Origin: an uncultured Rothia sp.
Lineage (GTDB): Bacteria; Actinomycetota; Actinomycetes; Actinomycetales; Micrococcaceae
Length of the DNA: 5,842 nucleotides
Reading direction: 5' to 3'
Assembly: GCF_937976295.1 (NCBI RefSeq)
Contig: NZ_CALJRY010000297.1
Coordinates: 1-5,842, forward strand
The notes beneath the pieces are model-generated. The model had not been told where the DNA came from. It did not search any database and worked only from the letters and a program-made list of their open reading frames with translations. Positions 1 to 5,747 of this stretch are shown piece by piece (the first letter of the stretch is position 1; each line of letters opens with the position of its first letter). The position numbers and the translations under genes were made by a program.

Positions 1-176
1 CCGGTGGCGGCTCTTTGGGTCAGTCTGGTGTGTCTGCTGCGTCGGGTGGCGCTAGCTCCCAGCAGGGCGGCCTTGCCCGCACTGGTTTTGGTGCGGTGTC
101 TGTGGCTGTGGGTGGCGCTCTGGTGCTTGGTGCTGGCACTGTGATGGTGCTGCGTTCCCGCCGCCGCGCCTCCTAG
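1..176 (+). CDS. C-terminal end of an LAxTG (LARTG) sortase-anchored surface protein, 5' partial
   Basis: Only the last 58 codons including the stop are present (reading frame begins at base 3, TAG at 174-176). The visible part runs from a Gly/Ser/Ala-rich linker to LARTG (72-86), then a hydrophobic stretch of about 20 residues (FGAVSVAVGG through TVMVL) and the positively charged end RSRRRAS. That order of sorting motif, membrane segment and basic tail is the standard cell-wall sorting signal. A sortase is expected to cut between Thr and Gly and attach the protein to the peptidoglycan. The LAxTG variant is known as the preferred signal of class E sortases in Actinobacteria. The functional domain lies left of the window, so adhesin, enzyme or other roles cannot be told apart. 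The gene converges on the minus-strand membrane array and is probably not part of it. Confidence 0.85.
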   Translation, partial: GGGSLGQSGVSAASGGASSQQGGLARTGFGAVSVAVGGALVLGAGTVMVLRSRRRAS

Positions 177-207
177 CGCTCGCCGCGTGAGGACACGCTG
201 ATACGAC

Positions 208-252
208 AAAGCCCCCGCGGCTGAGAGGATGACTCTCGGCCGCGGGGGCTTT
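208..252. terminator. Strong hairpin terminator, probably bidirectional
   Basis: A 14-base arm (208-221) is perfectly complementary to 239-252. It is extended by six more pairs (222-227 with 233-238, one G-T) around a 5-base loop. The stem is GC-rich, begins with AAA and ends with TTT, so each strand reads a GC stem followed by a short T run. It lies 31 bp after the stop of the surface-protein gene and 30 bp after the stop of the last minus-strand gene, which is the expected place for a terminator shared by convergent transcripts. The T tracts are short (TTTCTCT and TTTGTCG), so efficiency is inferred rather than seen. Confidence 0.85.
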
Positions 253-282
253 CTCTATATTCAAAACTAATGCCGTGCGATG

Positions 283-942
283 CTACATGTAGACGTCGGC
301 GAGGCCGGTGACCTTCTCGCGACTCCTAAAATAAAGAATGGTCATACCCCTATCGTCCAACTCATTCACCTTCGCCACATCATCCGAATTATTCATATCA
401 GGCCAACGCTCGTTTTCAATCCTGAACCGCACAATCGCCATCAGACGATAATTGTTATGGATGGTCGGGCAGAACAGGGCAATCTGGGTGCCTGACTTGG
501 CGTAGAACCCCACCATATCCTGATCTTCAATATTCAATGCCTCGTAATACACAATACGGTTGATTGCATTGAAGGGGTAACGGGTCGAGTTGGAGGACCA
601 AATACGCTGCTCGATACCTTCAGGCGAAATTTTGACATAAGCGACAAGGATATAGCGTGAGAAGGCATAAAAACATAATGTAAAAATAATAGCGAATATA
701 TTAAACCAAATGCCCATATTTCCACCATATCTATTGCCAATATATCCCAAAAATGGAATTAAGGGATTAAATATACATACATAAGCCTCAAAGCGATTGA
801 CTCGCCTAATGTAAATTCCTTGTGCTTCTTTTTTCTTATCTTGGTGTCGATTAATCTCGTACCTAATAATAATGTAGGGGATAGAGGCAATGGACAGCAC
901 TAAAATAATTCCCCAGAAGATACTAAAAATGGTATCTAACAT
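283..942 (-). CDS. Membrane protein with C-terminal PH-like domain, copy 2 of the 219-aa paralog
   Basis: This 219-residue protein is the last gene of the array; I do not recognise it as a named family. Hydrophobic helices are at about residues 5-27, 51-70 and 78-100. The basic loop 31-50 (many K/R, with YIRRVNR) should be cytoplasmic, which places the C-terminal domain (about 102-200) in the cytoplasm too. That domain alternates short beta-like stretches and ends in a helix-like segment (YRLMAIVRFRIENERWPDM), resembling bacterial PH-like domains. By hand alignment it is about 70% identical to the 3356-4015 gene over the last 119 residues but much more divergent in the helices. It ends in VTGLADVYM. 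The ATG lies 3 bp after the preceding stop, with AGGAGG and GGAG inside the end of that gene, so translation is probably coupled. The N-terminal half is very AT-rich (about 33% GC for 661-900), unlike its paralog. Confidence 0.88.
   Translation of the reverse strand: MLDTIFSIFWGIILVLSIASIPYIIIRYEINRHQDKKKEAQGIYIRRVNRFEAYVCIFNPLIPFLGYIGNRYGGNMGIWFNIFAIIFTLCFYAFSRYILVAYVKISPEGIEQRIWSSNSTRYPFNAINRIVYYEALNIEDQDMVGFYAKSGTQIALFCPTIHNNYRLMAIVRFRIENERWPDMNNSDDVAKVNELDDRGMTILYFRSREKVTGLADVYM
416..453 (-). repeat. 38-bp exact direct repeat shared with 3489-3526
   Basis: These 38 bases are identical to 3489-3526 and lie in the same position of the two 219-aa paralogous genes, encoding the NYRLMAIVRFRIE part. 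Flanking sequence is also similar, including the final codons of the two genes. Exact identity including third positions over 12-13 codons, while other parts of the genes differ strongly, points to recent duplication or gene conversion. It could also be a recombination site by which the genes between the copies are lost. Confidence 0.85.
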
Positions 943-945
943 GTT

Positions 946-1818
946 TTACTCCGCCTCCTGAGCAATGGCATGAGAAGAGGAATCCTCGTCTTCCTTCTCA
1001 GGAATAGTAATACCCACGGTGACGTACTCCTTCACCGACCACCCAGTTGACACCATCGATACCGTGAAAAATAGCGCGGGTAGCCACTCTGAACGGTTCA
1101 GCGTGTTGATCATGTACACCAACGAGATGCAGCAAGACATCCCCACCATGCCGACACACACGACACGCAGGGTGCGGTACCCCTCGGACCCCTCCTCAAA
1201 ACGCGGGTGGTGCAGGTAGAAAAGACCATTGCACACGAGGTATAGGAACCACGGGGTAAGGAGGAGCGTCAACGCCAGGGCAAGCGAATCGTAGCTTGTA
1301 GCGGAGAGACTAATCAGAGGAACCACAAGGCATAGAACCGCAAAAATAGCCGCCGTCACAACACCCACACGGGTTGAGCGCCTATCCAGCTGTTCCATGC
1401 GCTGCAGGTCAGGGGCGCCGTTCTTGGGATTGGTACGTGTGGCTAGGGCAAGGACGATGTGCGACCCGGCAGCTATATACCAGGAGGCGAAGTTCGTTTC
1501 CGGGGTCCACGGAGTCGTATCCCCCTTGAGTACACCAAAAGCTGTAAGAACCGTCAGCACAATCAAGCCCACCGCGCTGAAGGAGAAAACAAAAATAAAG
1601 AAGTGGTGGAAAGGGCCACCGTTTGCTTTGCCTGCAATGCTTTCATCATGTGCCATGTCTAGAGCCAGGAGGGTCACAGGCCCCCCAACGAAGAATATCG
1701 CACCCCACGGCCAGTGTTCGACTATACCCAGCAATAAAGATGCGAGAGCTAAGAAAATAAAACTGAGCCACATGAAGAGAAGCCTGGGGTCGGTTATGGT
1801 ATTGAGAAATGCGTTCAT
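946..1818 (-). CDS. Eight-helix membrane protein, paralog of the 300-aa protein
   Basis: This 290-residue polytopic membrane protein has no named family that I recognise. Hydrophobic segments are at about residues 11-32, 38-53, 71-96, 109-127, 150-172, 178-202, 215-236 and 246-262, giving eight helices with both ends inside. The charged loops (around 56-66, 129-149 with QRMEQLDRR, and 203-214) fall on the cytoplasmic side, as the positive-inside rule expects. It shares with the 4165-5067 product the motifs NGG-x-x-H-x-FF, NFA-x-WY-x-AA, P-x-L-x-RME, FEEG-x-x-GY-x-x-LR and EYVTVG-x-x-IPEKEDE, so the two are clear paralogs. The acidic C-terminal tail (PEKEDED onward) is cytoplasmic. ATG start with AAAGGGA about 7 bases upstream, 16 bp after the 223-aa gene. 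Its end overlaps the ribosome binding site of the next gene, so the pair is probably made together. A transporter-like or scaffold role is possible, but nothing in the sequence decides it. Confidence 0.88.
   Translation of the reverse strand: MNAFLNTITDPRLLFMWLSFIFLALASLLLGIVEHWPWGAIFFVGGPVTLLALDMAHDESIAGKANGGPFHHFFIFVFSFSAVGLIVLTVLTAFGVLKGDTTPWTPETNFASWYIAAGSHIVLALATRTNPKNGAPDLQRMEQLDRRSTRVGVVTAAIFAVLCLVVPLISLSATSYDSLALALTLLLTPWFLYLVCNGLFYLHHPRFEEGSEGYRTLRVVCVGMVGMSCCISLVYMINTLNRSEWLPALFFTVSMVSTGWSVKEYVTVGITIPEKEDEDSSSHAIAQEAE
949..959 (-). promoter_or_regulatory. Ribosome binding site of the 219-aa gene, inside the 290-aa gene
   Basis: On the minus strand AGGAGG (954-959) and then GGAG (949-952) precede the ATG at 942 by 11 and 6 bases. 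Both lie within the last codons of the upstream gene, and GGAG directly abuts its TAA stop. A ribosome that finishes the 290-aa protein is therefore positioned to restart on the 219-aa protein, which suggests fixed stoichiometry of the two products. Confidence 0.75.
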
Positions 1819-1834
1819 GCTATTTCCCTTTCAA

Positions 1835-2506
1835 CTATTTAGACTCTGCCGCAGCGCGGTCAAGGATGCGCTGCAGGTGCTCCGGGATCTGTCGGTACTC
1901 TCCAGCCTCGGGGGAACCAATTTCGTACTTGCGGGCGTAGCAGAGGATTTTGATAAGGGTATCCATCTCCTCGTAATCACCGAACTCTACGAAGAGTTCC
2001 GGTACGTATTTGGGCGGCCAAACACCGTAGCGTTCACGGAAAAGAATCATCTGGTAGATATAGGTAACGTCAAAGAAGACGGGGCTAAACGCTAGGCGGC
2101 GCTTACCCATCTGGCTACTGCTAATTACGAAGTAGCCGCCCTTACCGTTCTCTTTCATATGGATTTTGGTGATGCGGCTGTAGTCGAACTCGCGGGTTTT
2201 GAATCGCCAGTTCCGCCATTTCACGGAGGTCTCATTCTGCTGGATGTAAAAGGAATGCGCATGTAAAACCAAATACCAAGCAGGGGACCCAAGGATATTC
2301 ATCATAAGAAAGACGACTATTAAAGATTCAATATCCTCTGAAATCACAAAGGGTGTAACAATGCACATCAGAAACGTCAATACATCTACATATACAAGAA
2401 CCAGAAGAGGGTTTTTCTGCCGCTGTCCCAGAGGAATATAGCCTTTAGGGCGGTTAAGTCCGATAGAACCGTTGGTGACGGTTTCGGCAAGAAATTTTCT
2501 GAACAT
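1835..2506 (-). CDS. Two-helix membrane protein with a divergent PH-like domain
   Basis: This 223-residue protein is not a named family to me. A basic N-terminal segment of about 32 residues (RPKG, GQRQK) is followed by two hydrophobic helices at about 33-56 and 60-82, a hairpin with both ends inside. A soluble cytoplasmic domain starts near 85. Residues 85-165 follow the pattern of the other PH-like members of the array: an aromatic strand (SFYIQQNETSVKW), then FDYSRITKI, YFVISS, RRLAFSP, a helix (YIYQMILFRERY) and a W-P motif (GVWPP) where the paralogs have RWPDM. Overall identity is low and it lacks the TGLAD-x-M end, so it is a distant member or a structural analogue. It instead carries a charged helical tail (about 168-223). 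ATG start with AGGA seven bases upstream. A copy of the recurrent intergenic motif lies 11 bases before the start. Confidence 0.85.
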   Translation of the reverse strand: MFRKFLAETVTNGSIGLNRPKGYIPLGQRQKNPLLVLVYVDVLTFLMCIVTPFVISEDIESLIVVFLMMNILGSPAWYLVLHAHSFYIQQNETSVKWRNWRFKTREFDYSRITKIHMKENGKGGYFVISSSQMGKRRLAFSPVFFDVTYIYQMILFRERYGVWPPKYVPELFVEFGDYEEMDTLIKILCYARKYEIGSPEAGEYRQIPEHLQRILDRAAAESK

Positions 2507-2517
2507 TCGCTGTCCTA

Positions 2518-2533
2518 GTGTGGTTGGTGAATA
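2518..2533 (-). promoter_or_regulatory. Recurrent intergenic motif, copy upstream of the 223-aa gene
   Basis: The + strand reads gtgtggttggtgaata, identical over 16 bases to 4032-4047; its core tggttggtgaat also occurs at 5748-5759. All copies lie in gaps upstream of array genes and in the same orientation relative to them (minus strand TATTCACCAACCACAC). This copy ends 11 bases before the ATG at 2506, so it would be in the mRNA leader or at the ribosome entry region. The function is unknown: an operator, an RNA-level regulatory element or a duplication relic are all possible. Confidence 0.5.
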
Positions 2534-2575
2534 GGGTTCGGTGTTTGGGTCTATCGTATCGGCTGCCGTGCGGCG

Positions 2576-3265
2576 CTACATTTTGATATCCGCTAGACCG
2601 GTGATTTTGTTGCGTCTTCTATACAGTTTCCTGAACAGGGGTCGGGTCCACTCAAGGTTGTCCCACGTATCAACCCACGCCAGATCTTGCGGGTTCCGCA
2701 TATCGGGCCAGCGGTCGAACTCGAGCCTGAACCGTACGATTGCCAGCAGACGGTGGTTCTTGCCGACGGGGTCAAGCTTGGCGATTTCCTTGCCTTTCTT
2801 GGTGTAGAAGGTGGCCTTGTCAGTCGCTTCCCCATCCCAGTCATCCGCCTCCGCTGTACCTTGGAAGTAGAAAACCTGGTCGATAGCTCTAATCGGGTAG
2901 GGGGTCACGGTAGCGAACGGTGAGAGCTTCTGCTCCACAGTGTCGGGCGTGAGTTTTGTGTACACCAGGTGAACGTGCAGGAGGTGGTAGAGAAGGACGA
3001 GTAGCAGGATGAATATCAGAAGGTTGAAGAGGATGCCGAGCTCTGCCTGCGTGTAGAGGTAGAACGCGAAGAAACCTGCCGGGAATATGGGTATGAGAAG
3101 GGTTATGAGGGCTTCACGGCGAGGCACACGTGTAATGTAGATGCCTTCGTCGCGTAGCTTCATGTCCTGCCGCAGGTGCCTATCATGCAGAACGATGATA
3201 GTGATGGCGCCGATGATTGATGCGAGGGTGCAGGTGCCCCAGAGCAGAAGGAAAAAGGTGTGCAT
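2576..3265 (-). CDS. Membrane protein with C-terminal PH-like domain, third paralog
   Basis: This 229-residue protein is a more distant paralog of the two 219-aa proteins. Helices are at about 3-26, 51-71 and 76-101. The basic loop between the first two (RHLRQDMKLRDEG, YITRVPRR) is placed in the cytoplasm, which also puts the C-terminal domain inside. Conserved positions shared with the paralogs include VYTKLTPDTVEQK, YPIRAID, FYTKKGK, KNHRLLAIVRFRLE, DRWPDM and the end ITGLADIKM. Relative to the paralogs it has an acidic insertion at about 137-150 (EADDWDGEATDK) in the domain and a more basic run near 212-220 (RKLYRRRNK). ATG start with GAGGGG eight bases upstream; it lies 90 bp after the previous gene and 69 bp before the next, with no terminator seen in either gap. 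GC content is higher than in the neighbouring 219-aa genes. Membrane tethering or lipid or protein binding through the PH-like domain is inference only. Confidence 0.87.
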   Translation of the reverse strand: MHTFFLLLWGTCTLASIIGAITIIVLHDRHLRQDMKLRDEGIYITRVPRREALITLLIPIFPAGFFAFYLYTQAELGILFNLLIFILLLVLLYHLLHVHLVYTKLTPDTVEQKLSPFATVTPYPIRAIDQVFYFQGTAEADDWDGEATDKATFYTKKGKEIAKLDPVGKNHRLLAIVRFRLEFDRWPDMRNPQDLAWVDTWDNLEWTRPLFRKLYRRRNKITGLADIKM

Positions 3266-3285
3266 GATGCGTGCCCCTCTTTCGC

Positions 3286-3301
3286 GGTTGTTGGTGGTAT
3301 T
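3286..3301 (-). promoter_or_regulatory. Degenerate copy of the recurrent intergenic motif, upstream of the 229-aa gene
   Basis: The + strand reads ggttgttggtggtatt here, preceded by ttcgc. The sequence before the 219-aa gene reads ttcgtgtggttggtgaatat, so the two share ttcg, a GT-rich stretch, ttggtg and tat in the same order with small changes. It is 20 bases before the ATG at 3265, a position similar to that of the exact copies. The match is imperfect in a GT-rich context and could be chance. Confidence 0.25.
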
Positions 3302-3355
3302 CGCGCCGGTTGTGGCTCTTCGGATGTAGGGGGTAGCTGGTGCTTATCGAGCGGG

Positions 3356-4015
3356 TTACATGTCAACGTCGGCGAGGCCTGTGACCTTTTCACGTTCCCT
3401 AAAATACGGAACTGTACCAGGGCCACTATCTAGAGCATCCACCCGAGCAATATCACTCGGATTATTCATATTCGGCCAACGTTCGTTCTCAATCCTGAAC
3501 CGCACAATCGCCATCAGACGATAATTCTTGTGAATAATCGGGCAGAAGGCGGCAATTAGTTTTCCGGATTTACTGTAGAAAGACACAAGATCCTGGTCGT
3601 CTGTAGAGGTTGCCTCATAGTATTCAATGCCGTCAATAGCATTGAAGGGATAGACGGTCGTACGTGCCGACCACATACGCTGCTCAATACCTTCAGGGGA
3701 AATCTTCACATAGGCAACGTGTACGTACCAGGCATACATCATGAGCCCAATTGAAAGAAATATCCCAAGGAATTCATAAAAGGCACCTGGAGACCCCTCC
3801 TCAACAAGATGAAGAAAGAAACCAAGACACGGGAACCCAGGGGTAAATATTGCTAGAAGAGCCTCCGCCTGATTAACTCGTCGGATGTACGCGCCTTGGC
3901 GGCGGCGCTCCATATCCTTCCAGCGCTGAATCTCATAGTTGATAATGATGTAGAGCGTCCCGGTTACCGAGATGAAGGCCATAATGCCCCAGATAATAAT
4001 CAGGAAAATGCGCAT
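3356..4015 (-). CDS. Membrane protein with C-terminal PH-like domain, copy 1 of the 219-aa paralog
   Basis: This is a 219-residue protein with hydrophobic helices at about 2-26, 51-70 and 80-101. A strongly basic loop (RWKDMERRRQGAYIRRVN) lies between the first two and a cytoplasmic domain extends from about 102. Within that domain VAYVKISPEGIEQR, YPFNAIDGIEYYE, FYSKSGKLIAAFCP, the helix-like KNYRLMAIVRFRIENERWP and the terminal VTGLADVDM match the 283-942 product closely, with the same total length and only small compensating shifts in the loops. I chose the ATG at 4015, with GAG eight bases upstream. The frame extends to a TTG at 4087, but that extension has no counterpart in the paralog and would add a charged 24-residue leader before the first helix. 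A 149-bp gap separates this gene from the 300-aa gene, in contrast to the 3-bp gap in the other copy of the module. Function unknown. Confidence 0.88.
   Translation of the reverse strand: MRIFLIIIWGIMAFISVTGTLYIIINYEIQRWKDMERRRQGAYIRRVNQAEALLAIFTPGFPCLGFFLHLVEEGSPGAFYEFLGIFLSIGLMMYAWYVHVAYVKISPEGIEQRMWSARTTVYPFNAIDGIEYYEATSTDDQDLVSFYSKSGKLIAAFCPIIHKNYRLMAIVRFRIENERWPNMNNPSDIARVDALDSGPGTVPYFREREKVTGLADVDM
3489..3526 (-). repeat. 38-bp exact direct repeat shared with 416-453
   Basis: Second copy of the exact 38-base match, at the equivalent codons of the 219-aa paralog. The copies are 3073 bp apart in the same orientation, so recombination between them would delete the 229-, 223- and 290-aa genes and leave one hybrid 219-aa gene. 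Confidence 0.85.
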
Positions 4016-4164
4016 GACGGGTTCTCGTTTCGTGTGGTTGGTGAATATCCGGAAGCGCACCACCGGTAGGTGGCGTACCTTCCCCAAGGATACCCCGGTG
4101 TGCGAATCATCCTAGACCGTGCGCTTTGGTGCACAAGGCTCCTCAGCCCGCGGGGTTCCACGGT
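4016..4164 (-). promoter_or_regulatory. 149-bp intergenic region with a possible internal promoter
   Basis: On the minus strand TTGTGC (4136-4131) and TAGGAT (4114-4109) are 16 bases apart, an acceptable -35/-10 pair for a housekeeping sigma factor. This would start transcription some 85-90 bases before the 219-aa ATG. A weak inverted repeat (CCACC/GGTGG around 4060-4075) lies in the would-be leader, and the recurrent motif is at 4032-4047. No T-rich terminator follows the upstream gene here. The promoter is a pattern match only. Confidence 0.3.
4032..4047 (-). promoter_or_regulatory. Recurrent intergenic motif, copy upstream of the 219-aa gene (copy 1)
   Basis: Sixteen bases identical to 2518-2533, ending 16 bases before the ATG at 4015 and in the same orientation relative to the gene. 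Sequence around the two copies differs, so this is not simply part of a longer duplicated block. Confidence 0.5.
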
Positions 4165-5067
4165 TTAGCTGGCTGTAGGTTCAGCCTCCGGGTCCTCCTC
4201 ATCCTCCTTCTCAGGGATAGCGACACCCACGGTCACGTATCTCTTCACCAGCAAGTACGAGGTGATAACCGGCACCACGTACACCAGCGACAACCCGCTA
4301 CCGTACTGCACAACATCAGCGGCAAGACGAACCGCCGCCAAACATCCGCCCAAACCCACCAGGGCGACGCAGAAGCCACGCAACACACCATACCCGGCAG
4401 TGCCCTCCTCAAAGGTCGATACCCACAGCTTGAACAGGGCGCGGCGCACAAAAATCAGGAAGACCGGCACCAGGCACAGCACCACCGAAACACCCACAGG
4501 CTCATAACCGGCAGTAGCGAACGAAACCACCGGAATAACCAGGCAGAAGAGCACCATCAGGGCGCTCACACCCAGCACGACCGCGCGCACGTACCGGTTG
4601 ATGCGCTCCATACGGCGCAGGTTAGGGATCTCGTCGCTCGGCTGCGCGGCGTTATAGAAGAACAGCAGCAGAATCAGCGCGGACGCCGCCACATACCAGG
4701 GCGCAAAATTGATGCCGTCCGTCTGCGGGGTGGAGGCAACCGGCGGGACACCCACCAGGGAGAGAGCAGCGAGCAGAACAATCGCGGTAACGCAGAGCGT
4801 GCCCACCGTCAGCAGAAAGTAATGGTACGCGCCGCCGTTCTTTGCATCGTGCACACTGTGCTTACGGGTGTCGTCAATCATTACGACGGAAAACAGCATT
4901 GCGGAGATGGATAGGATGCTCCACGCGTATTCACCCGTCACGACGGGGACGAGCATGAGAAGTGCGGATATAGAGAAAAGAATCCACAGGAATATTCGCC
5001 GCAGTGTTGGTGAGGACGCGATGGCCCCTTCAAAAAAGCCGATGATAAAGTCGCCGAAATCGTCCAC
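4165..5067 (-). CDS. Eight-helix membrane protein with acidic C-terminal tail
   Basis: This is a 300-residue polytopic membrane protein that I cannot assign to a named family. Hydrophobic segments are at about 24-43, 47-64, 83-107, 123-140, 160-185, 191-213, 229-249 and 258-275. The basic loops (DDTRKHSVHDAKNGG; NLRRMERINRYVR; RRALFKLW; KRY) all fall on one side, supporting eight helices with both ends in the cytoplasm. It is the paralog of the 290-aa product, sharing NGG-x-x-H-x-F, NFA-x-WY-x-AA, RME, FEEG-x-x-GY and YVTVG-x-x-IPEKEDE; those motifs sit in or beside loops, whereas helix sequences are free to drift. The tail PEKEDEEDPEAE is strongly acidic. The start is GTG at 5067, supported by AAAGGA seven bases upstream and by the absence of any other start near the first helix. 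It follows the 176-aa gene by 27 bp and was probably co-transcribed with it. Confidence 0.88.
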   Translation of the reverse strand: MDDFGDFIIGFFEGAIASSPTLRRIFLWILFSISALLMLVPVVTGEYAWSILSISAMLFSVVMIDDTRKHSVHDAKNGGAYHYFLLTVGTLCVTAIVLLAALSLVGVPPVASTPQTDGINFAPWYVAASALILLLFFYNAAQPSDEIPNLRRMERINRYVRAVVLGVSALMVLFCLVIPVVSFATAGYEPVGVSVVLCLVPVFLIFVRRALFKLWVSTFEEGTAGYGVLRGFCVALVGLGGCLAAVRLAADVVQYGSGLSLVYVVPVITSYLLVKRYVTVGVAIPEKEDEEDPEAEPTAS

Positions 5068-5074
5068 GGTGGGT

Positions 5075-5080
5075 TCCTTT
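5075..5080 (-). promoter_or_regulatory. Ribosome binding site supporting the GTG start
   Basis: AAAGGA on the minus strand, seven bases before the GTG at 5067. This decides the start of the 300-aa gene, because no ATG occurs until well beyond the first helix. Confidence 0.65.
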
Positions 5081-5094
5081 CTGCGGGGGTGGGG

Positions 5095-5625
5095 TTACTC
5101 TTTGATCTCTTCAAAGCGGAGGACGCTGAAGTCGAATTCATCGTTACGGGTATAGAAGGTCTTGTACGCCCTGTATTTCTTGCCCGTCTCAAAGTTCTGG
5201 AGGTATTTGCGGATGGGGATACCATTAGGGGATTTGCTTGATGTGATGATTCCGCACTCTTCCGTTTCGAATTCACCAGAGATTGAGTAGGGGTCCTCAT
5301 GCTCAATGATTTCGACTGATTCGATAGTACATATTTCAGAGTCATTGTTCGGGTTGTAGTGAGTCGTGAAATATAAGAAACCAAGTGCGGCGAGGAATCC
5401 TGCGCAAAATATGATGGTTACACGGTCGTCCCAAACATATTCTACTATTTCGCGAATATATTCTTTGAGGGTAACTTTATTCTTCTTTTTCTTGTAATAT
5501 TTCTTCTTGCTGGTATTCTGTGTAGTTTTATTTTCAGTAATATAATTTTTCTCCGGATAGCTATTTTTCTTTGAGGTATTCCTTTTCTTTGAAACATTCT
5601 TTTTCCTCGGGGAATTTTTCTTCAT
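5095..5625 (-). CDS. Single-pass membrane protein with lysine-rich head and outward two-cysteine domain
   Basis: This 176-residue protein is the first gene of the array and not a family I recognise. Residues 1-50 hold 18 lysines and 2 arginines in repeated KKN / SKK units (KKNSPRKKNVSKKRNTSKKN), predicted to be disordered. One hydrophobic helix lies at about 68-87. The basic head puts the N-terminus in the cytoplasm and the C-terminal 88 residues outside. The outer domain carries C99 and C124, which could form a disulfide (C-T-IESVEI ... ETEECGIITS), and a FETGKKYRAYKTFYTR stretch. The ATG has GAAGG about nine or ten bases upstream. Coding GC is low, about 29% for the first 165 bases against over 50% in nearby sequence. 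The polylysine head could bind acidic lipids, nucleic acid or the acidic tails of the eight-helix partners; that last idea is inference from charge alone. Confidence 0.82.
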   Translation of the reverse strand: MKKNSPRKKNVSKKRNTSKKNSYPEKNYITENKTTQNTSKKKYYKKKKNKVTLKEYIREIVEYVWDDRVTIIFCAGFLAALGFLYFTTHYNPNNDSEICTIESVEIIEHEDPYSISGEFETEECGIITSSKSPNGIPIRKYLQNFETGKKYRAYKTFYTRNDEFDFSVLRFEEIKE

Positions 5626-5747
5626 TGCTCTTCACCTTCTTTCTGAGCTGCGGGCTGTTACTCTGTGCTGGGTTTCTAGGCTTTCGTTGCTTTGTGTGCT
5701 TCACTGCTTACTTTGGTTGTGCCCATGGTGTGTACGTCCTTGTGCGG

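Noticed and set aside
1397..2095. Plus-strand open frame of 232 codons
   Set aside because: It runs antisense across the boundary of the 290-aa and 223-aa genes, and both minus-strand genes have paralogs or plausible ribosome binding sites. No domain or start signal supports the plus-strand frame.
4016..4087. TTG-initiated N-terminal extension of the 219-aa gene at 3356-4015
   Set aside because: The paralog has no such extension and is exactly 219 residues. The ATG at 4015 places the first helix at the N-terminus as in the paralogs, and the intergenic motif would otherwise lie in coding sequence.
4126..4914. Plus-strand open frame of 262 codons opposite the 300-aa gene
   Set aside because: It is antisense to a well-supported membrane protein with a paralog. 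Its product is a His/Gln/Arg-rich low-complexity sequence with no hydrophobic core, typical of a shadow frame in GC-rich DNA.
4938..5384. Minus-strand open frame of 148 codons overlapping two genes
   Set aside because: It overlaps the 176-aa and 300-aa genes in another frame, and its Ser/Thr/Arg-rich product looks like a frame-shadow. The two overlapped genes have starts, binding sites and sensible topology.
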